From positions 21,182,806 to 21,246,805 of the forward strand of contig CM048848.1 of NCBI GenBank assembly GCA_026545225.1: DNA of 64,000 nt, given 5' to 3'. Below are positions 22,923 to 32,812 of the stretch, piece by piece (position 1 is the stretch's first letter; the number at the start of each line of letters is the position of its first letter). The position numbers and the translations under genes are program-made. A model generated the notes under the pieces. That model worked only from the letters and a program-made list of their open reading frames with translations, ran no database searches and was not told the origin of the DNA. Source of the DNA: Cornus controversa (Eukaryota; Streptophyta; Magnoliopsida; Cornales; Cornaceae).

Positions 22923-23327
22923 GTCATTAGGACTTTGATGGTCATGGACTGAGCTTATGTTCATTTATTTGTTTTCCATTGGACCATATTTTTTTTAGGT
23001 TAGGTTTTGTTTATTTTTAGTAATAATCATATGAGATTATGATAATTATATTTTTCTGAGAAATCATGTGATTTCTTTATAATTCTTTTTAATTTCACTT
23101 TGATTTGTGAATGCATAATTGGGACACTTAGTTTGTCAATGAATGAAGTGCTTGATTTTATGATCTAAGTATTGATGACCAATGTGCTATATTTATTTCT
23201 TTTTAGAGGTAAATCTTTTGAGTCCATACAATTTGTGCACTAGTCCAACTCTGAGAGAATTGATTAAAAACTAATGTGAAGTTGACTAGAATATATTGTA
23301 TGAGTAGCATTGAAAGCTTAAATGATC

Positions 23328-23366
<39 letters not shown>

Positions 23367-24090
23367 ATATATGTTTTTATTCAGCATGAAAAGAAAATAG
23401 AAAATTTGCTGAATATCTAAGACTAATGGAAAAGGCTACCTTCGGGATGTGTTCGTAGCTTCCACTACAATGTAAATCTCCAATGAGATATCTTTAAAAA
23501 GTAAAGAGTTGTTTTGAGGAAAATAGCTGGCTGCCCGTAAGAGTGAAAGCCACCGTCTTAGAAATAAAATAAAAAAAAATGATGAAATTCAAAAAAAAAA
23601 AAAAATGTTTGATCATGAGTATTTATATTTGCTTATTATCCAATATGTTTTATAAGATGGATCAAAGGAATTTGATTAATTTTTGATGAAGTTGGATTGC
23701 ACACACACATGGATTTATTAGATGAATTTCTAAATTTTTATAAATATTTGTGTGCTGGAAGTTGTGTCATGATCATGAATTTGAGAATGAATTTTAAAGA
23801 CAATCTATGGGTTTTAAAAATTCTGCATTTATAAATATTTGAAATTGTTCAGAAAGTTTAGAACTCATGATTATTCTCTGAAAAATGTGTTTTGATTATT
23901 CTCATAAGATTATTCATGTTTTAGTGTTATTTTTTTTCCTTGAAAAAGTTTCAAAAATTTCAAAAATATTTTTTTATTATTTTGTGTTTATTTTTCACTC
24001 TTTATGTGCTAAATTGCTAAATCAGATTGAAAAGATGTGTTTTTGGTGAATTAAAGGTCCAAAGTGTAATTTTTCATAATTCACAAAGTT
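22923..24090. other. S1 noncoding interval replacing pol
   Basis: AT-rich, with A-tracts at 23328-23370 and 23560-23605. No trace of protease, integrase, RT or RNase H. 23380-23552 holds four short inverted repeats in a row: TTCAGC/GCTGAA, GCTAC/GTAGC, ATCTC/GAGAT, TGGCT/AGCCA. They could fold into a chain of hairpins. Confidence 0.7.
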
Positions 24091-24185
24091 GGACCGGTCC
24101 CCATTATTGAGCACCGGTCGCACTTCTGCAGGTTCTGAGGAACAGAAAGAAGTTGGACCGGTCCCCAAATATGAGGACCGGTCGC
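24091..24185 (+). promoter_or_regulatory. Internal ACCGGTC array upstream of the S1 third ORF
   Basis: Four motifs at 24091-24100, 24113-24120, 24155-24164 and 24175-24183, in two pairs followed by CACTT, as in the LTR array. A TTAAAA box lies at 24233-24238, then a CT-rich leader (24240-24300). The ORF ATG is at 24549. Layout resembles a promoter for the third ORF. Confidence 0.55.
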
Positions 24186-24548
24186 ACTTAGCGAATGCCC
24201 AGAATGTTGATTCTGCGCGCGCGCGTTTTGGCTTAAAATCCCTCATTCACTCTCACAAGCACACACACTCATATCTCACTCTCACTCAATCTCTCTAACT
24301 TTAAAACTCTCCAACTCACATAAAGCTTCTCTTCATCTATTTTTCTTTTTAATTTGTGATTATTGGAGGTTGGGATTAAACTGGTGGAGGATTGTGGTGT
24401 TTGTGGTTTATTGATTATTGATTTAGGAGAGTTTGAACAAACAAATAGCTTTGACATTTGGGGATTTTGCACTTGCACACCAAGTGTTCGACAATTTGAC
24501 TCAATGGAACTTTTGTCGTTATTTTTGGTCCCGTTCATTGTAGTTCTT

Positions 24549-25595
24549 ATGGCACGAAAGAGGGGACGTACTGAGGCATCTACCAGTGATGAGAATCGAA
24601 TTGTATTCACATTAGACATGTTTGAAGATGAGTTCAATTTCAATAATTTTGTGAATGTAATAGGGTGCCGGGCTATGAGGATTGAAAGGCGAGTCAATCT
24701 TACGATAATCAAGCGCAAATGGGAGATGGATTTTGTGCAATACTTTGAAGACAATGGTTGGGAGTCTCTTTGTGATCTTAGAGAAATTGTAAAGCCTGAC
24801 ATGGTCCGATATTTTTATGGCAACATGATTACATCAAGCTTGGACGACCTAATGTTTGTGACCAAATGTTATGGTGTTCGTGTTGAGGTCACTAAGGACA
24901 AAATTGCCAATATGTTAGGTATTGCAGAGAATGAAGATGGCATTGTATTGCCATATCAAGTTGAGGATCCAAACAGACCGAGCATGGATGATATGATTAG
25001 AGAGTTGTGCATACCCGAAGCCCCACGGCTAGTAGACAGATTGCCTTCACTCTACCTTACCGATGAGGTCTCGGCTTTGAACTTGATAGTCTCATACAAT
25101 TTAGATCCTCATGACCACAAGGGTAATTTGATTAAGAGTAGGGCTGAGATTCTTTATCACATTGTTCGAGGAGATCCGATCAATCTTCTTGCAACAATCT
25201 TGCGTACTATGATCTTAGCCACTCGACATTCTAGATCTTCATCAGCCTTACCTTTTCCACAGATAGTGATGGCTATTTTGAGGGATGCTAGGGTTCGTAT
25301 TCCAGAGAGAGCTGATATTGAGAAACCGAAAGGGATGATTGATGCCACATCAATTACTCGCTCGGTAAACAAGAAGGAGAAGGACAGAAAGGCCTATGAG
25401 CTCAGTCAAGGAGCTGGTCAGGCTGTGTCTGGGGGTCGAGGAGTTTTCCAACTTCCTGCGACTGACACACCCGTGACGGCCAATCAGATGAACCAAGTTC
25501 TCAGGTTCATTCAGCAAGGGTTCGATCGCCTACATGCTAGGATAGACAAGCTTGACCCTGCTGGTTCTGATGAGTCTGCTGATGAGGCTGACTAG
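24549..25595 (+). CDS. S1 third ORF, plant-transposon-like protein
   Basis: 348 codons without a break from MARKRGRTE, chosen because the A2 third ORF starts similarly (MAPKR). The frame is open back to 24363, but that part lies in the leader and looks noncoding. Features in order: basic N-terminus, FVNVIGCRAMRIERRV, KCYGVRVEVTKDKIANMLGI, a helical middle (IKSRAEILYHIVRG, LPFPQIVMAIL), a Gly-rich link, and a C-terminal helix with acidic end (DESADEAD). The order of motifs (V-x-V-T/S-x2-I-A-x2-L/M-G, then a LPFP-type segment) parallels the third ORFs of A2 and A3. No membrane span or catalytic motif is seen. Function unknown. Confidence 0.75.
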   Translation: MARKRGRTEASTSDENRIVFTLDMFEDEFNFNNFVNVIGCRAMRIERRVNLTIIKRKWEMDFVQYFEDNGWESLCDLREIVKPDMVRYFYGNMITSSLDDLMFVTKCYGVRVEVTKDKIANMLGIAENEDGIVLPYQVEDPNRPSMDDMIRELCIPEAPRLVDRLPSLYLTDEVSALNLIVSYNLDPHDHKGNLIKSRAEILYHIVRGDPINLLATILRTMILATRHSRSSSALPFPQIVMAILRDARVRIPERADIEKPKGMIDATSITRSVNKKEKDRKAYELSQGAGQAVSGGRGVFQLPATDTPVTANQMNQVLRFIQQGFDRLHARIDKLDPAGSDESADEAD

Positions 25596-25821
25596 ACTTA
25601 GACTTTAGGTCCTGATATCTTTTGTTCTAGACTTTGGTTGACTGATTTATCCTTGATGTCTGGATATTTATTTTTGTTTATTTCATCAACTGATATGTTT
25701 TGGATATTTATTTGATCAGTGATGATGATTTTTGTTTCCTTATTGTCTTATTCTCTCTATGTGCTTCATGATTTATCTGTGTATCTAAATCTCTTTGCTA
25801 GTTCTTTGTCAATTTGTTCCA

Positions 25822-26131
25822 AAAAGGGGGAGATGATACTGTTATATGCATATGACATGATGTGAGGTTCTTTGACAAAGGGGGAGATATTTTTTAAGGG
25901 GGAGATATATATGATTATATTTCTTTATTAAGTTTTTCACAGGTTGTGTTGTTTAAGAGATGTGCAGGTACAATAGGTGTTTTCTAAACCGTCTTGAACA
26001 CACAAGTAAAGCTTCTGATGATCAGTTCTATATTTCTTTGTATTTGGGCAACATTGTAATCTAATTTTTCCAATGGGTTAGGTTATTGATTGTCTAAGTG
26101 GTTTTGTCACGAAATTGCCAAAGGGGGAGAT
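25822..26131 (+). promoter_or_regulatory. S1 multiple polypurine tracts
   Basis: AAGGGGGAGAT occurs four times: near 25825, 25882, 25898 and 26121. The last adjoins the 3' LTR and is the primer for plus-strand synthesis. Extra copies upstream are a reported Sirevirus trait. Confidence 0.8.
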
Positions 26132-27320
26132 TGTGACATATAAATTTGTAATTGGCATATTTCGGTGATCAAAACCTGAATGATCGAGTTGTAAGTTTCA
26201 TGATATTTTATGTAACCGATCATCGACATCTTCCAGCTGACACTCAAGTGCATGGAAGCCGACAAATCAGTTAGAACACCATATAGTACAGGTAAGTATG
26301 GTGAGGACATTCTGCACTTTGTAGTTCCGAGCCTATTTTGAAAAACCAGGGTTTAAATGAAAATTTTAGGGTTTTTCAAAGTAGGACCGGTCCCCAATAT
26401 TTAGGACCGGTCCAACTTTTCTCGGCAAATTAGTTTCTGCAGGTTTTCAAAAAGTTCCACCGGTCCTATTTATTTGGCACCGGTCCCACTTAGCCTGTTC
26501 CAAATAGGAAATAATTTTTGACGGAAATTCTGATTCCTATTGGGTTTGAAACTTCTAGGAAAGTTCTATTTTGGTATTCAACTTCTTTTCCAAGTAGAAT
26601 TAGGACTTCCTTGCCTATATATATGTATTCATATTTTCTCTACAGAGGGAGCCCTGAAAAATTAATATTTTAGAGAGAGAGAAAGTATATACAGTATAAT
26701 TAGGGTTATATATTTTTAAGAACACACATCCATACTACACGAGTGATTTTTAGGATGGTGTTCTACTTCTGATTAGCTGCTCAGAGACTGCATCAAATCT
26801 ATTTGCTGACCAGAACATTGGATTGAAGGTTCTTCGCTTGCTTGCTTGCTGAGGAAGAAAGGTGACCAGATTGCACTACGAAGGGAACAAAATACTTGCT
26901 GAGTATTTTGATTCTTCCAGCAACCTTTCTGTAAGGGTGGTGACGTTAGCCGGAAGTCTGCAGCAGTTGGACGTGTTGTCGCAATCATAAGCCTGAGGTG
27001 TTCCGCATCAGATCCTTGACAGAGTGAAGAGGGGTGTGAGACTGAGACAGAGTCTGTTGTACTTTGCTTCATCATAGTGAATTGGTTCCCTGAGGCGTGC
27101 CGCCTCCCTCCATGATTTTTCCCGCCTTGGGTTTCCACGTATATCTGGTGCATTCTTTTCTTTTCTTGCACTTTATTTATTTGCTTGCTTTAATTGTTTA
27201 ATTAATTGAACTTAAAATTGAATTAATTAAAAATTAAGCAAACGAGCAAGTGATCCTATTCACCCCCCCTCTAGGTTCTAAAATACTTTTCGCAACCGCT
27301 TCCGCACCGTGCAACTCACA
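26132..27320 (+). repeat. S1 3' LTR
   Basis: 1189 bp, matches 19584-20772 except about seven substitutions. It is followed directly by AAACA, the target duplication, and then by the rest of the A2 third ORF. Confidence 0.97.
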
Positions 27321-27500
27321 AAACATACCATACAGTTCGGCTATGTCAAACGTTGTTTCATAGTTCAACGCCCTTGGATGCCATCTCTCTTGAATACCGT
27401 CTCGACGAGATCGTGAAGAACCTGTGGTCGGATCATTCCTCGCTCGGCGAGGATTACGTGAACTTGAAGCATCTTGGTGACTTGCTCTCTTTGGTGCCAT
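27321..27500 (-). pseudogene. A2 third ORF, N-terminal part
   Basis: The ATG at 27500 gives MAPKRASHQDASSSR, an Arg/Ser-rich N-terminus that could be a nuclear or nucleic-acid-binding tail. The frame runs to the S1 insertion at 27320 and continues at 19583. The start is supported by the similar start of the S1 third ORF. Confidence 0.75.
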
Positions 27501-27909
27501 AGAAGTAGAAAAAGTGTAATTGAGGAATTAAATCGAACACTTGGTGTGCACAATTCTTTTGTAACCTTCAACCTCCTTTTTCTGGCAATTTTTCCACCCA
27601 AATCGAACAAGTAATTGCACCAAATTGATCCCCCAAACTTGGTCTTCAAAATCCCTCAAAAAGATTTGAACAATTTCTTCAAGGAAAAACTTCACTTACT
27701 TTGATGTTGAACTTGAAAAAGTGTGAGCTTCCTTTGAGAACTAGTGATTTTTGATCCACTTTGATGTTGAAGTTGATGTTGATCAATGTTGAATCCTTGT
27801 ATAATAATCACTAATTGAAGAAATTATTTTTCCGGATGATATAGGACTTGAATTGGAGTTCAAAAAGGCTTAGGATGCAAGTAGTAGCAACATAGGAGGA
27901 TAAGGAAGC
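27501..27909. other. A2 leader before the third ORF
   Basis: 409 bp between the TATTTAAA box and the ATG at 27500. AT-rich, with a local repeat CTTTGATGTTGAA (27700-27780). No protein-like frame is seen. Confidence 0.45.
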
Positions 27910-27917
27910 TTTAAATA
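27910..27917 (-). promoter_or_regulatory. TATTTAAA box upstream of the A2 third ORF
   Basis: Sense strand GGTATTTAAAGCTTCC, 35 bp downstream of the last motif of the array at 27952. A3 has the same octamer 33 bp from its array (55098-55105). Possible internal promoter. Confidence 0.5.
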
Positions 27918-27951
27918 CCAAAACAATTCGGGCAGCCCACATTTTTGCCTT

Positions 27952-28150
27952 GGGCGATCGATCCCCCCAAGGATGGGCGATCGATCGCCCACCTGGTGGG
28001 GCTGATCTTCAAGAAATTTCATGGGGCGATCGATCCCCCTTCTCTGGGGCGATCAATCCCCCTTCTGAAGGCCTGTTTGACCCTCCATCGCCCAAGGTCG
28101 ACCGAGACTTGATATTTTTGAGTCTCCATCGCCCAAGGTCGACCGAGAGC
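27952..28150 (-). promoter_or_regulatory. GGCGATCGATCCCC motif array, A2 pol-third ORF interval
   Basis: Units at about 27952, 27974, 28022 and 28045 (GGGCGATCGATCCCC and variants), and two units CATCGCCCAAGGTCGACCGAG at 28086 and 28127. Several are near-palindromes. The stretch is GC-rich against AT-rich flanks. No array of this motif was seen in the A2 LTR. Confidence 0.7.
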
Positions 28151-28402
28151 ACGATTTTTCACCCGTCTTGAGTCCAAATACCTCGGTACACCTCTTGGCA
28201 TCCTCCGGAAGCAACTTATACATCAAAAACTTCAAAGAAAAAACATTAAAACGCAACTAGAATTGAAGAAAAACTTAAGAAAACTAAAATCAAAAAAAAA
28301 AAAAAAATTAAAATTAAAGAAAACTAAAAGAAATAAAGGATAGAAATACATACAAAACCTACAATTTAACGTCCGTAGGAGACGATTGACTCTCCGAAGG
28401 GA
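28151..28402. other. A2 sequence just 3' of pol
   Basis: A-rich in plus orientation (28240-28360), as also found just 3' of pol in A1. No coding content. Confidence 0.5.
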
Positions 28403-30820
28403 TTAAGTCGGATAGACGGGATCCGTCAAGTCGACGGACTCCACGTCTCTTCTTGGCACACATCCTTCCACACAATGTTTCAACCTTTGGCTATTAACTT
28501 TTATCAAATTGATTTCAAACAATTGCTCATCCGGGAATGAGTCTCGAATAGGTAATGCATCGATCACCGGCTCAAACTCGATTCGAGATAAATGATCTGC
28601 AACCACATTCTCCGTCCCCTTTTTGTCTTTTATCTCCAAATCAAATTTTTGCAGCAATAAAATCCACCGAATAAGACGCGGTTTGGTTTCTTTCTTTGCC
28701 AATAAATGTCTCAATGCTGCATGATCAGAATAGACAACCACTTTGGATCCCAATAAATAAGAACGAAACTTGTCCAAGGCAAACACTACAGCTAGAAGTT
28801 CTTTCTCTGTGGTTGTATAATTGAGTTGAGCATCAGAGAGAGTCTTACTAGCGTAGTAGATGACATGTGGTCGTTTCTCTTCTCTCTGTCCCAACACGGC
28901 TCCCACTGCATAATCAGAGGCATCACACATGATTTCAAAAGGTACAGCCCATTTTGGAGACTGCATGATTGGTGCCGAGGATAACAGAGACCGAAGCTTT
29001 TCAAAAGCTTTCACACACTCTTCATCAAAGATAAAGGGAACATCTTTAGACAACAAATGGCACAATGGTCGAGCTACTTTACTGAAATCCTTGATGAATC
29101 TTCTATAGAACCCGGCATGGCCTAAGAAAGATCGAACTTGCCTTACCGAAGTTGGATGAGGCAAAGTTGCAATTAGGTCGATCTTTGCTTTATTAACTTC
29201 AATGCCCCTCTCTGAAACAATATGGCCCAATACAATACCCTCTTTCACCATAAAATGGCTCTTCTCCCAACTAAGTACCAGATTCCGTTCTCGACACCTC
29301 TGAAGCACAAGTGATAAATTGCTCAAACAATGTTCAAAAGATGATCCAAAAACAGAGAAATCATCCATAAACACCTCCAAGAATTTTTCCACCATGTCAG
29401 AAAAGATGGCCATCATACACCGTTGGAATGTAGCCGGAGCATTACATAATCCAAAAGGCATACGACGATATGCAAAAGTACCAAAGGGACAAGTGAAAGT
29501 GGTCTTCTCTTGATCTTCTGGATCCATAGCTACTTGGTTATAACCAGAGTAACCATCCAGAAAGCAATAATAGCTCTGACCAGCTAACCTTTCAAGTATT
29601 TGGTCAATGAATGGAAGGGGGAAATGATCCTTTCTTGTCATAGAATTGAGCTTTCTGTAATCAATGCAAACACGCCATCCTGTGGCAGTACGTTGTGGGA
29701 CAAGCTCTCCCATGGAGTTAGGGACAATGGTAAGACCAGATTTCTTTGGAACCACTTGTGTCGGACTCACCCATGTGCTATCAGAAATTGGATAAATGAT
29801 TCCTGCATCAAGCAACTTGACAACCTCTTTCTTTACCACCTCCTTCATGTTGGGGTTCAACCGCCTCTGTGCCTCTCTGGTTGGCTTACATCCTTCTTCC
29901 AAATGGATTTTGTGCATGCAAACTGAGGGATCAATGCCCTTAAGATCAGCAACACTCCATCCAATTGCTTCCCGATGTTGGTATAAAACCTCTACTAAGC
30001 TCTTCTCTTGAATTTCTGTCAGATCAGAGGCAATTATAACAGGAAGAGTTTTCTGTGCCCCCAAGAATACATACTTCAATTTGTCAGGCAAAGGCTTCAA
30101 CTCTAATTCTGGAGGGGACTCCAATGAAGGCACTAAGGGAGTGCTAGAGAGAAAAGGTAGTGGCTCAATTGGAATTCTCCATGGTGGAGTATTCTGAATA
30201 GCATCCACTTCCAGCATAGCATGCACTTCTTCACACAACCCTTCATCATTAATGTTCTCAAAGTCATAAAAAGACTTACATACCTCCAGGGAGTTTCGAG
30301 ATATAGAGGATGAGACAAATTCCTCCACACATTCATCAATATCATCCATGCAGAACACATCACTCTGATCTGGAGGGTGTTGGATAGCATTGAACACATT
30401 AAGCTTAACCTTCATGTTGCCAAAGGAAATATCCATGATCCCTGACCTACAATTTATGCAAGCATCAGCAGTAGCTAAGAAAGGTCGACCAAGGATCACA
30501 GGAATGTGCCTCTTCGGATTGTGAACCAGCTCAGTGTCAAGTACAATGAAATCAACAGGAAAGTAGAACTTGTCCACTTTAATGAGCACATCTTCTATGA
30601 TTCCTCGGGGTTGCTTTGTTGATCTGTCTGCAAATTATAATACCACCGAGGTAGACTTCAATTCTCCCAAGCCCAATTGTAAGTAAACTGAATAGGGTAG
30701 CAAATTCACACTTGCACCCAAATCAAGAAGAGCTTTATCCACATGGTGCTCCCCAATAATGCATGAGATAGTTGGAGCACCAGGATCTTTGTACTTGGGA
30801 GGAGTACATTGCTGAATTAT
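28403..30820 (-). pseudogene. A2 protease-RT-RNase H, integrase deleted
   Basis: Same frame as gag. Protease with LLDLGASVNL (near 30730); a TAA at 30638-30640 replaces the Gln of VVLQxADRS; then 728 open codons. RT: TFTCPFGTFAYRRMPFGLCNAP and catalytic FMDD (EVFMDDFSVFG). RNase [38 protein letters not shown]. After [10 protein letters not shown] the chain jumps to IKVNSQRLK, which is the extreme C-terminus of Athila integrase (compare A3: [10 protein letters not shown] and [10 protein letters not shown], ~400 residues apart). The junction is near 28505-28515. Nearly all of integrase is missing, but the frame is kept to the normal end DPVYPT. Confidence 0.92.
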
Positions 30821-32668
30821 TTAACTCACTTGTTGTGGCAGCATTACTTTCTTTGGCACATGGCTTTTAGAACGCCATTTCTGAGTGCACAAGTCCTTCA
30901 AAAATTTTGCATAAGGAGGAATTTGCTTGATGGCATCAAGGAGTGGCAAATTAATCTTCACTTGGCGAAACACCTCCATCATGTCATGCAGCTTGTCCCC
31001 TTGCTTTCCCAATTTAGATGCTTCAAGAAAACGTTGTGGGAAAGGAGCCTTGGGCTCATAAGGAATTTCAGCACTTGGACTTGTGATCACTTTTTCTTCT
31101 TCTTTCTTTTCACCCACCTTATTGTCAATTATTTTCCCACTTCTCAAAGTGGTAATGGCTTGAACTTGCTCATGGTGTGGGTTGCTTGTGGAAGCTTGCA
31201 TCCCTCTTGGATTAGCAATTGGTTGACTAGGGAGCTTCCCTTCTTCTCTTCTACTTAATGTAGTAGCAAGCTGTCCAAACTGAGATTCCAGTTTGGCAAT
31301 GGATTGAGAATGCGAGTGCACTAGCTGAACTGTAGATTGTACTGTTGCTGTAGTAGCTTGCACTGTCTCTATAAGAGAATCAAGCTTGTCAAATTTAGAC
31401 AAGGTAAGAGTCAGCTTGTCTTCAATAGCAGAAATTCTTTGGGCCATAGGACTTTATGTTTGATATTGCTGTTGAGACACAAAAGTCCTAGGTTGATATG
31501 ATGGTTGCATTGCTGCCCCTTGGTTACTGTAAGAAAAACCAGGATGATTCCTCCATGTGGGATTGTAAGTATTACCTTGTGGAGGATTCATTGGTCCAGT
31601 GAAAGTGGCTTGAACTTGCTCATGTTGAATATCAGAAAATTGCCCCATTGAAGGAAAATTGCTCACATTATGCATAGGACTAGAGCAAAATTCACAAGGG
31701 CCTAGCAATGAAGAATTTGAAGCAGAAGGAGTTTGATTGGCAGGCATAATTGTTGCTACCTTCTGTGCAATTAAATCAATATCAGTTGGCATAGCTTCTG
31801 AAGCACCAACCTCAAAAATTCCATCAGCCTTCCTGGTAGTGGCAGGTCTGCTAGAACGAGTAGAGGACACATGTTGTAGAGAGTTGTCACTAAGATTTTC
31901 AAATAAGGTCCATGCCTCTTCTTCACTCTTCAACATAAAAGTACCTCCACATGACGCATCAACCATCTGTCTGTTGGCTTCTGTGAGCCCTTCATGAAAA
32001 CTCTGCACTAGTTGCCACTTAGGAACTTGATGATGGGGACACTTCCTAAGAAGGTCCTTGAATCTTTCCCATGTCTCATAAAATTGTTCCCCCTCATGTT
32101 GGGAGAAACCAGTGATAGCACGTCTGAACTGATTGGTCTTCCCTATCGGAAAATACTTCTTGAGAAACTCATGTTGCATCTGAGTCCAAGTCGTGATAGA
32201 ACCAGCCGGTAGAGAGTTGAACCAATACTTTGCTTTGTCTTTCAGAGAGAATGGAAAAAGTCTCATTCTAAAAGCATCTTCAGAGAAGTTGTGAATTTTT
32301 GTAGTTGAGCACACTTCAATGAAGTCATCCAGATGCTTGTAAGGGTCTTCTTGAGTCAGCCCAAAATAAGATGGTAGCATCTGAATAATGCTGGACTTGA
32401 TCTCATAATTCTGTGCTGTGACATTGGGCAGTTGAAAACCTGCTGGCGAGGTATATGTCTCAGGAACATAGTAGTCCCTAAGCAATCTAGCTCTTTCTCC
32501 ATCAGCATTAGGAACAAGGTTATTATTCCTCTCTTCTGCCATGTCTTCAATTATTTCTTCCTCTTGCACAATGGTATCAACAGGGATGTTCCTCTGTTGT
32601 CTAAGAGTACGTTCAGGCTCAGGATCAAGAGGTATCAAAGGATCAGCCACAGAACGACGACCTTGCAT
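30821..32668 (-). pseudogene. A2 gag, two in-frame stops
   Basis: The ATG at 32668 gives MQGRRSVADPL. A Retrotrans_gag domain follows (FRMRLFPFSLKDKAKYWFNSL, residues ~125-230). The zinc knuckle CEFCSSPMHNVSNF has Phe where the last Cys should be, so zinc binding is probably lost. In-frame TAA codons lie at 31454-31456 and 30821-30823. No frameshift occurs over the whole gag-pol, so both gag parts and pol share one frame. The N-terminal 404 codons are open. Confidence 0.9.
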
Positions 32669-32789
32669 ATATTACTAAAAGCACCTGAAAAGAAAACAAA
32701 AACAAAATTAAAAATAAAATATAAAAATTTCCTAAACTAAAAATTCAATTAAAACTAATTCTGTAAAATCCAATCAATCAAATAGATAA
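32669..32789. other. A2 leader between primer site and gag
   Basis: Short AT-rich leader, no ORF. Confidence 0.5.
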
Positions 32790-32807
32790 TCCCCGGCAAC
32801 GGCACCA
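32790..32807 (-). other. A2 primer binding site (tRNA-Asp)
   Basis: Plus strand TCCCCGGCAACGGCACCA, one mismatch (A for G) to the 3' end of plant tRNA-Asp. It sits 5 bp from the LTR edge at 32813. Confidence 0.92.
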
Positions 32808-32812
32808 AAAAT

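Larger units (their letters stand above)
19584..27320 (+). mobile_element. S1: non-autonomous Sirevirus-like Copia element
   Basis: LTRs are 1189 bp each, TGTGACATA...CAACTCACA, differing at about seven sites. The target duplication AAACA is perfect (19579-19583, 27321-27325). The tRNA-Met primer site follows the left LTR. Internal content: a long gag with two zinc knuckles, ~1.2 kb noncoding, a motif array, a third ORF, and four AAGGGGGAGAT tracts ending at the right LTR. Protease, integrase, RT and RNase H are absent. Large gag, multiple polypurine tracts and repeated palindromic motifs are reported traits of Sireviruses. It needed pol from a relative. Confidence 0.95.

Noticed and set aside
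24363..24548. Starting the S1 third ORF at 24363
   Set aside because: The frame is open, but the stretch lies in the leader, has no likeness to the Athila third ORFs, and MARKRG at 24549 matches their start style.
27950..28171. Plus-strand 73-codon frame over the A2 motif array
   Set aside because: Its residues only reflect the GATCGATC repeat; composition is not protein-like.
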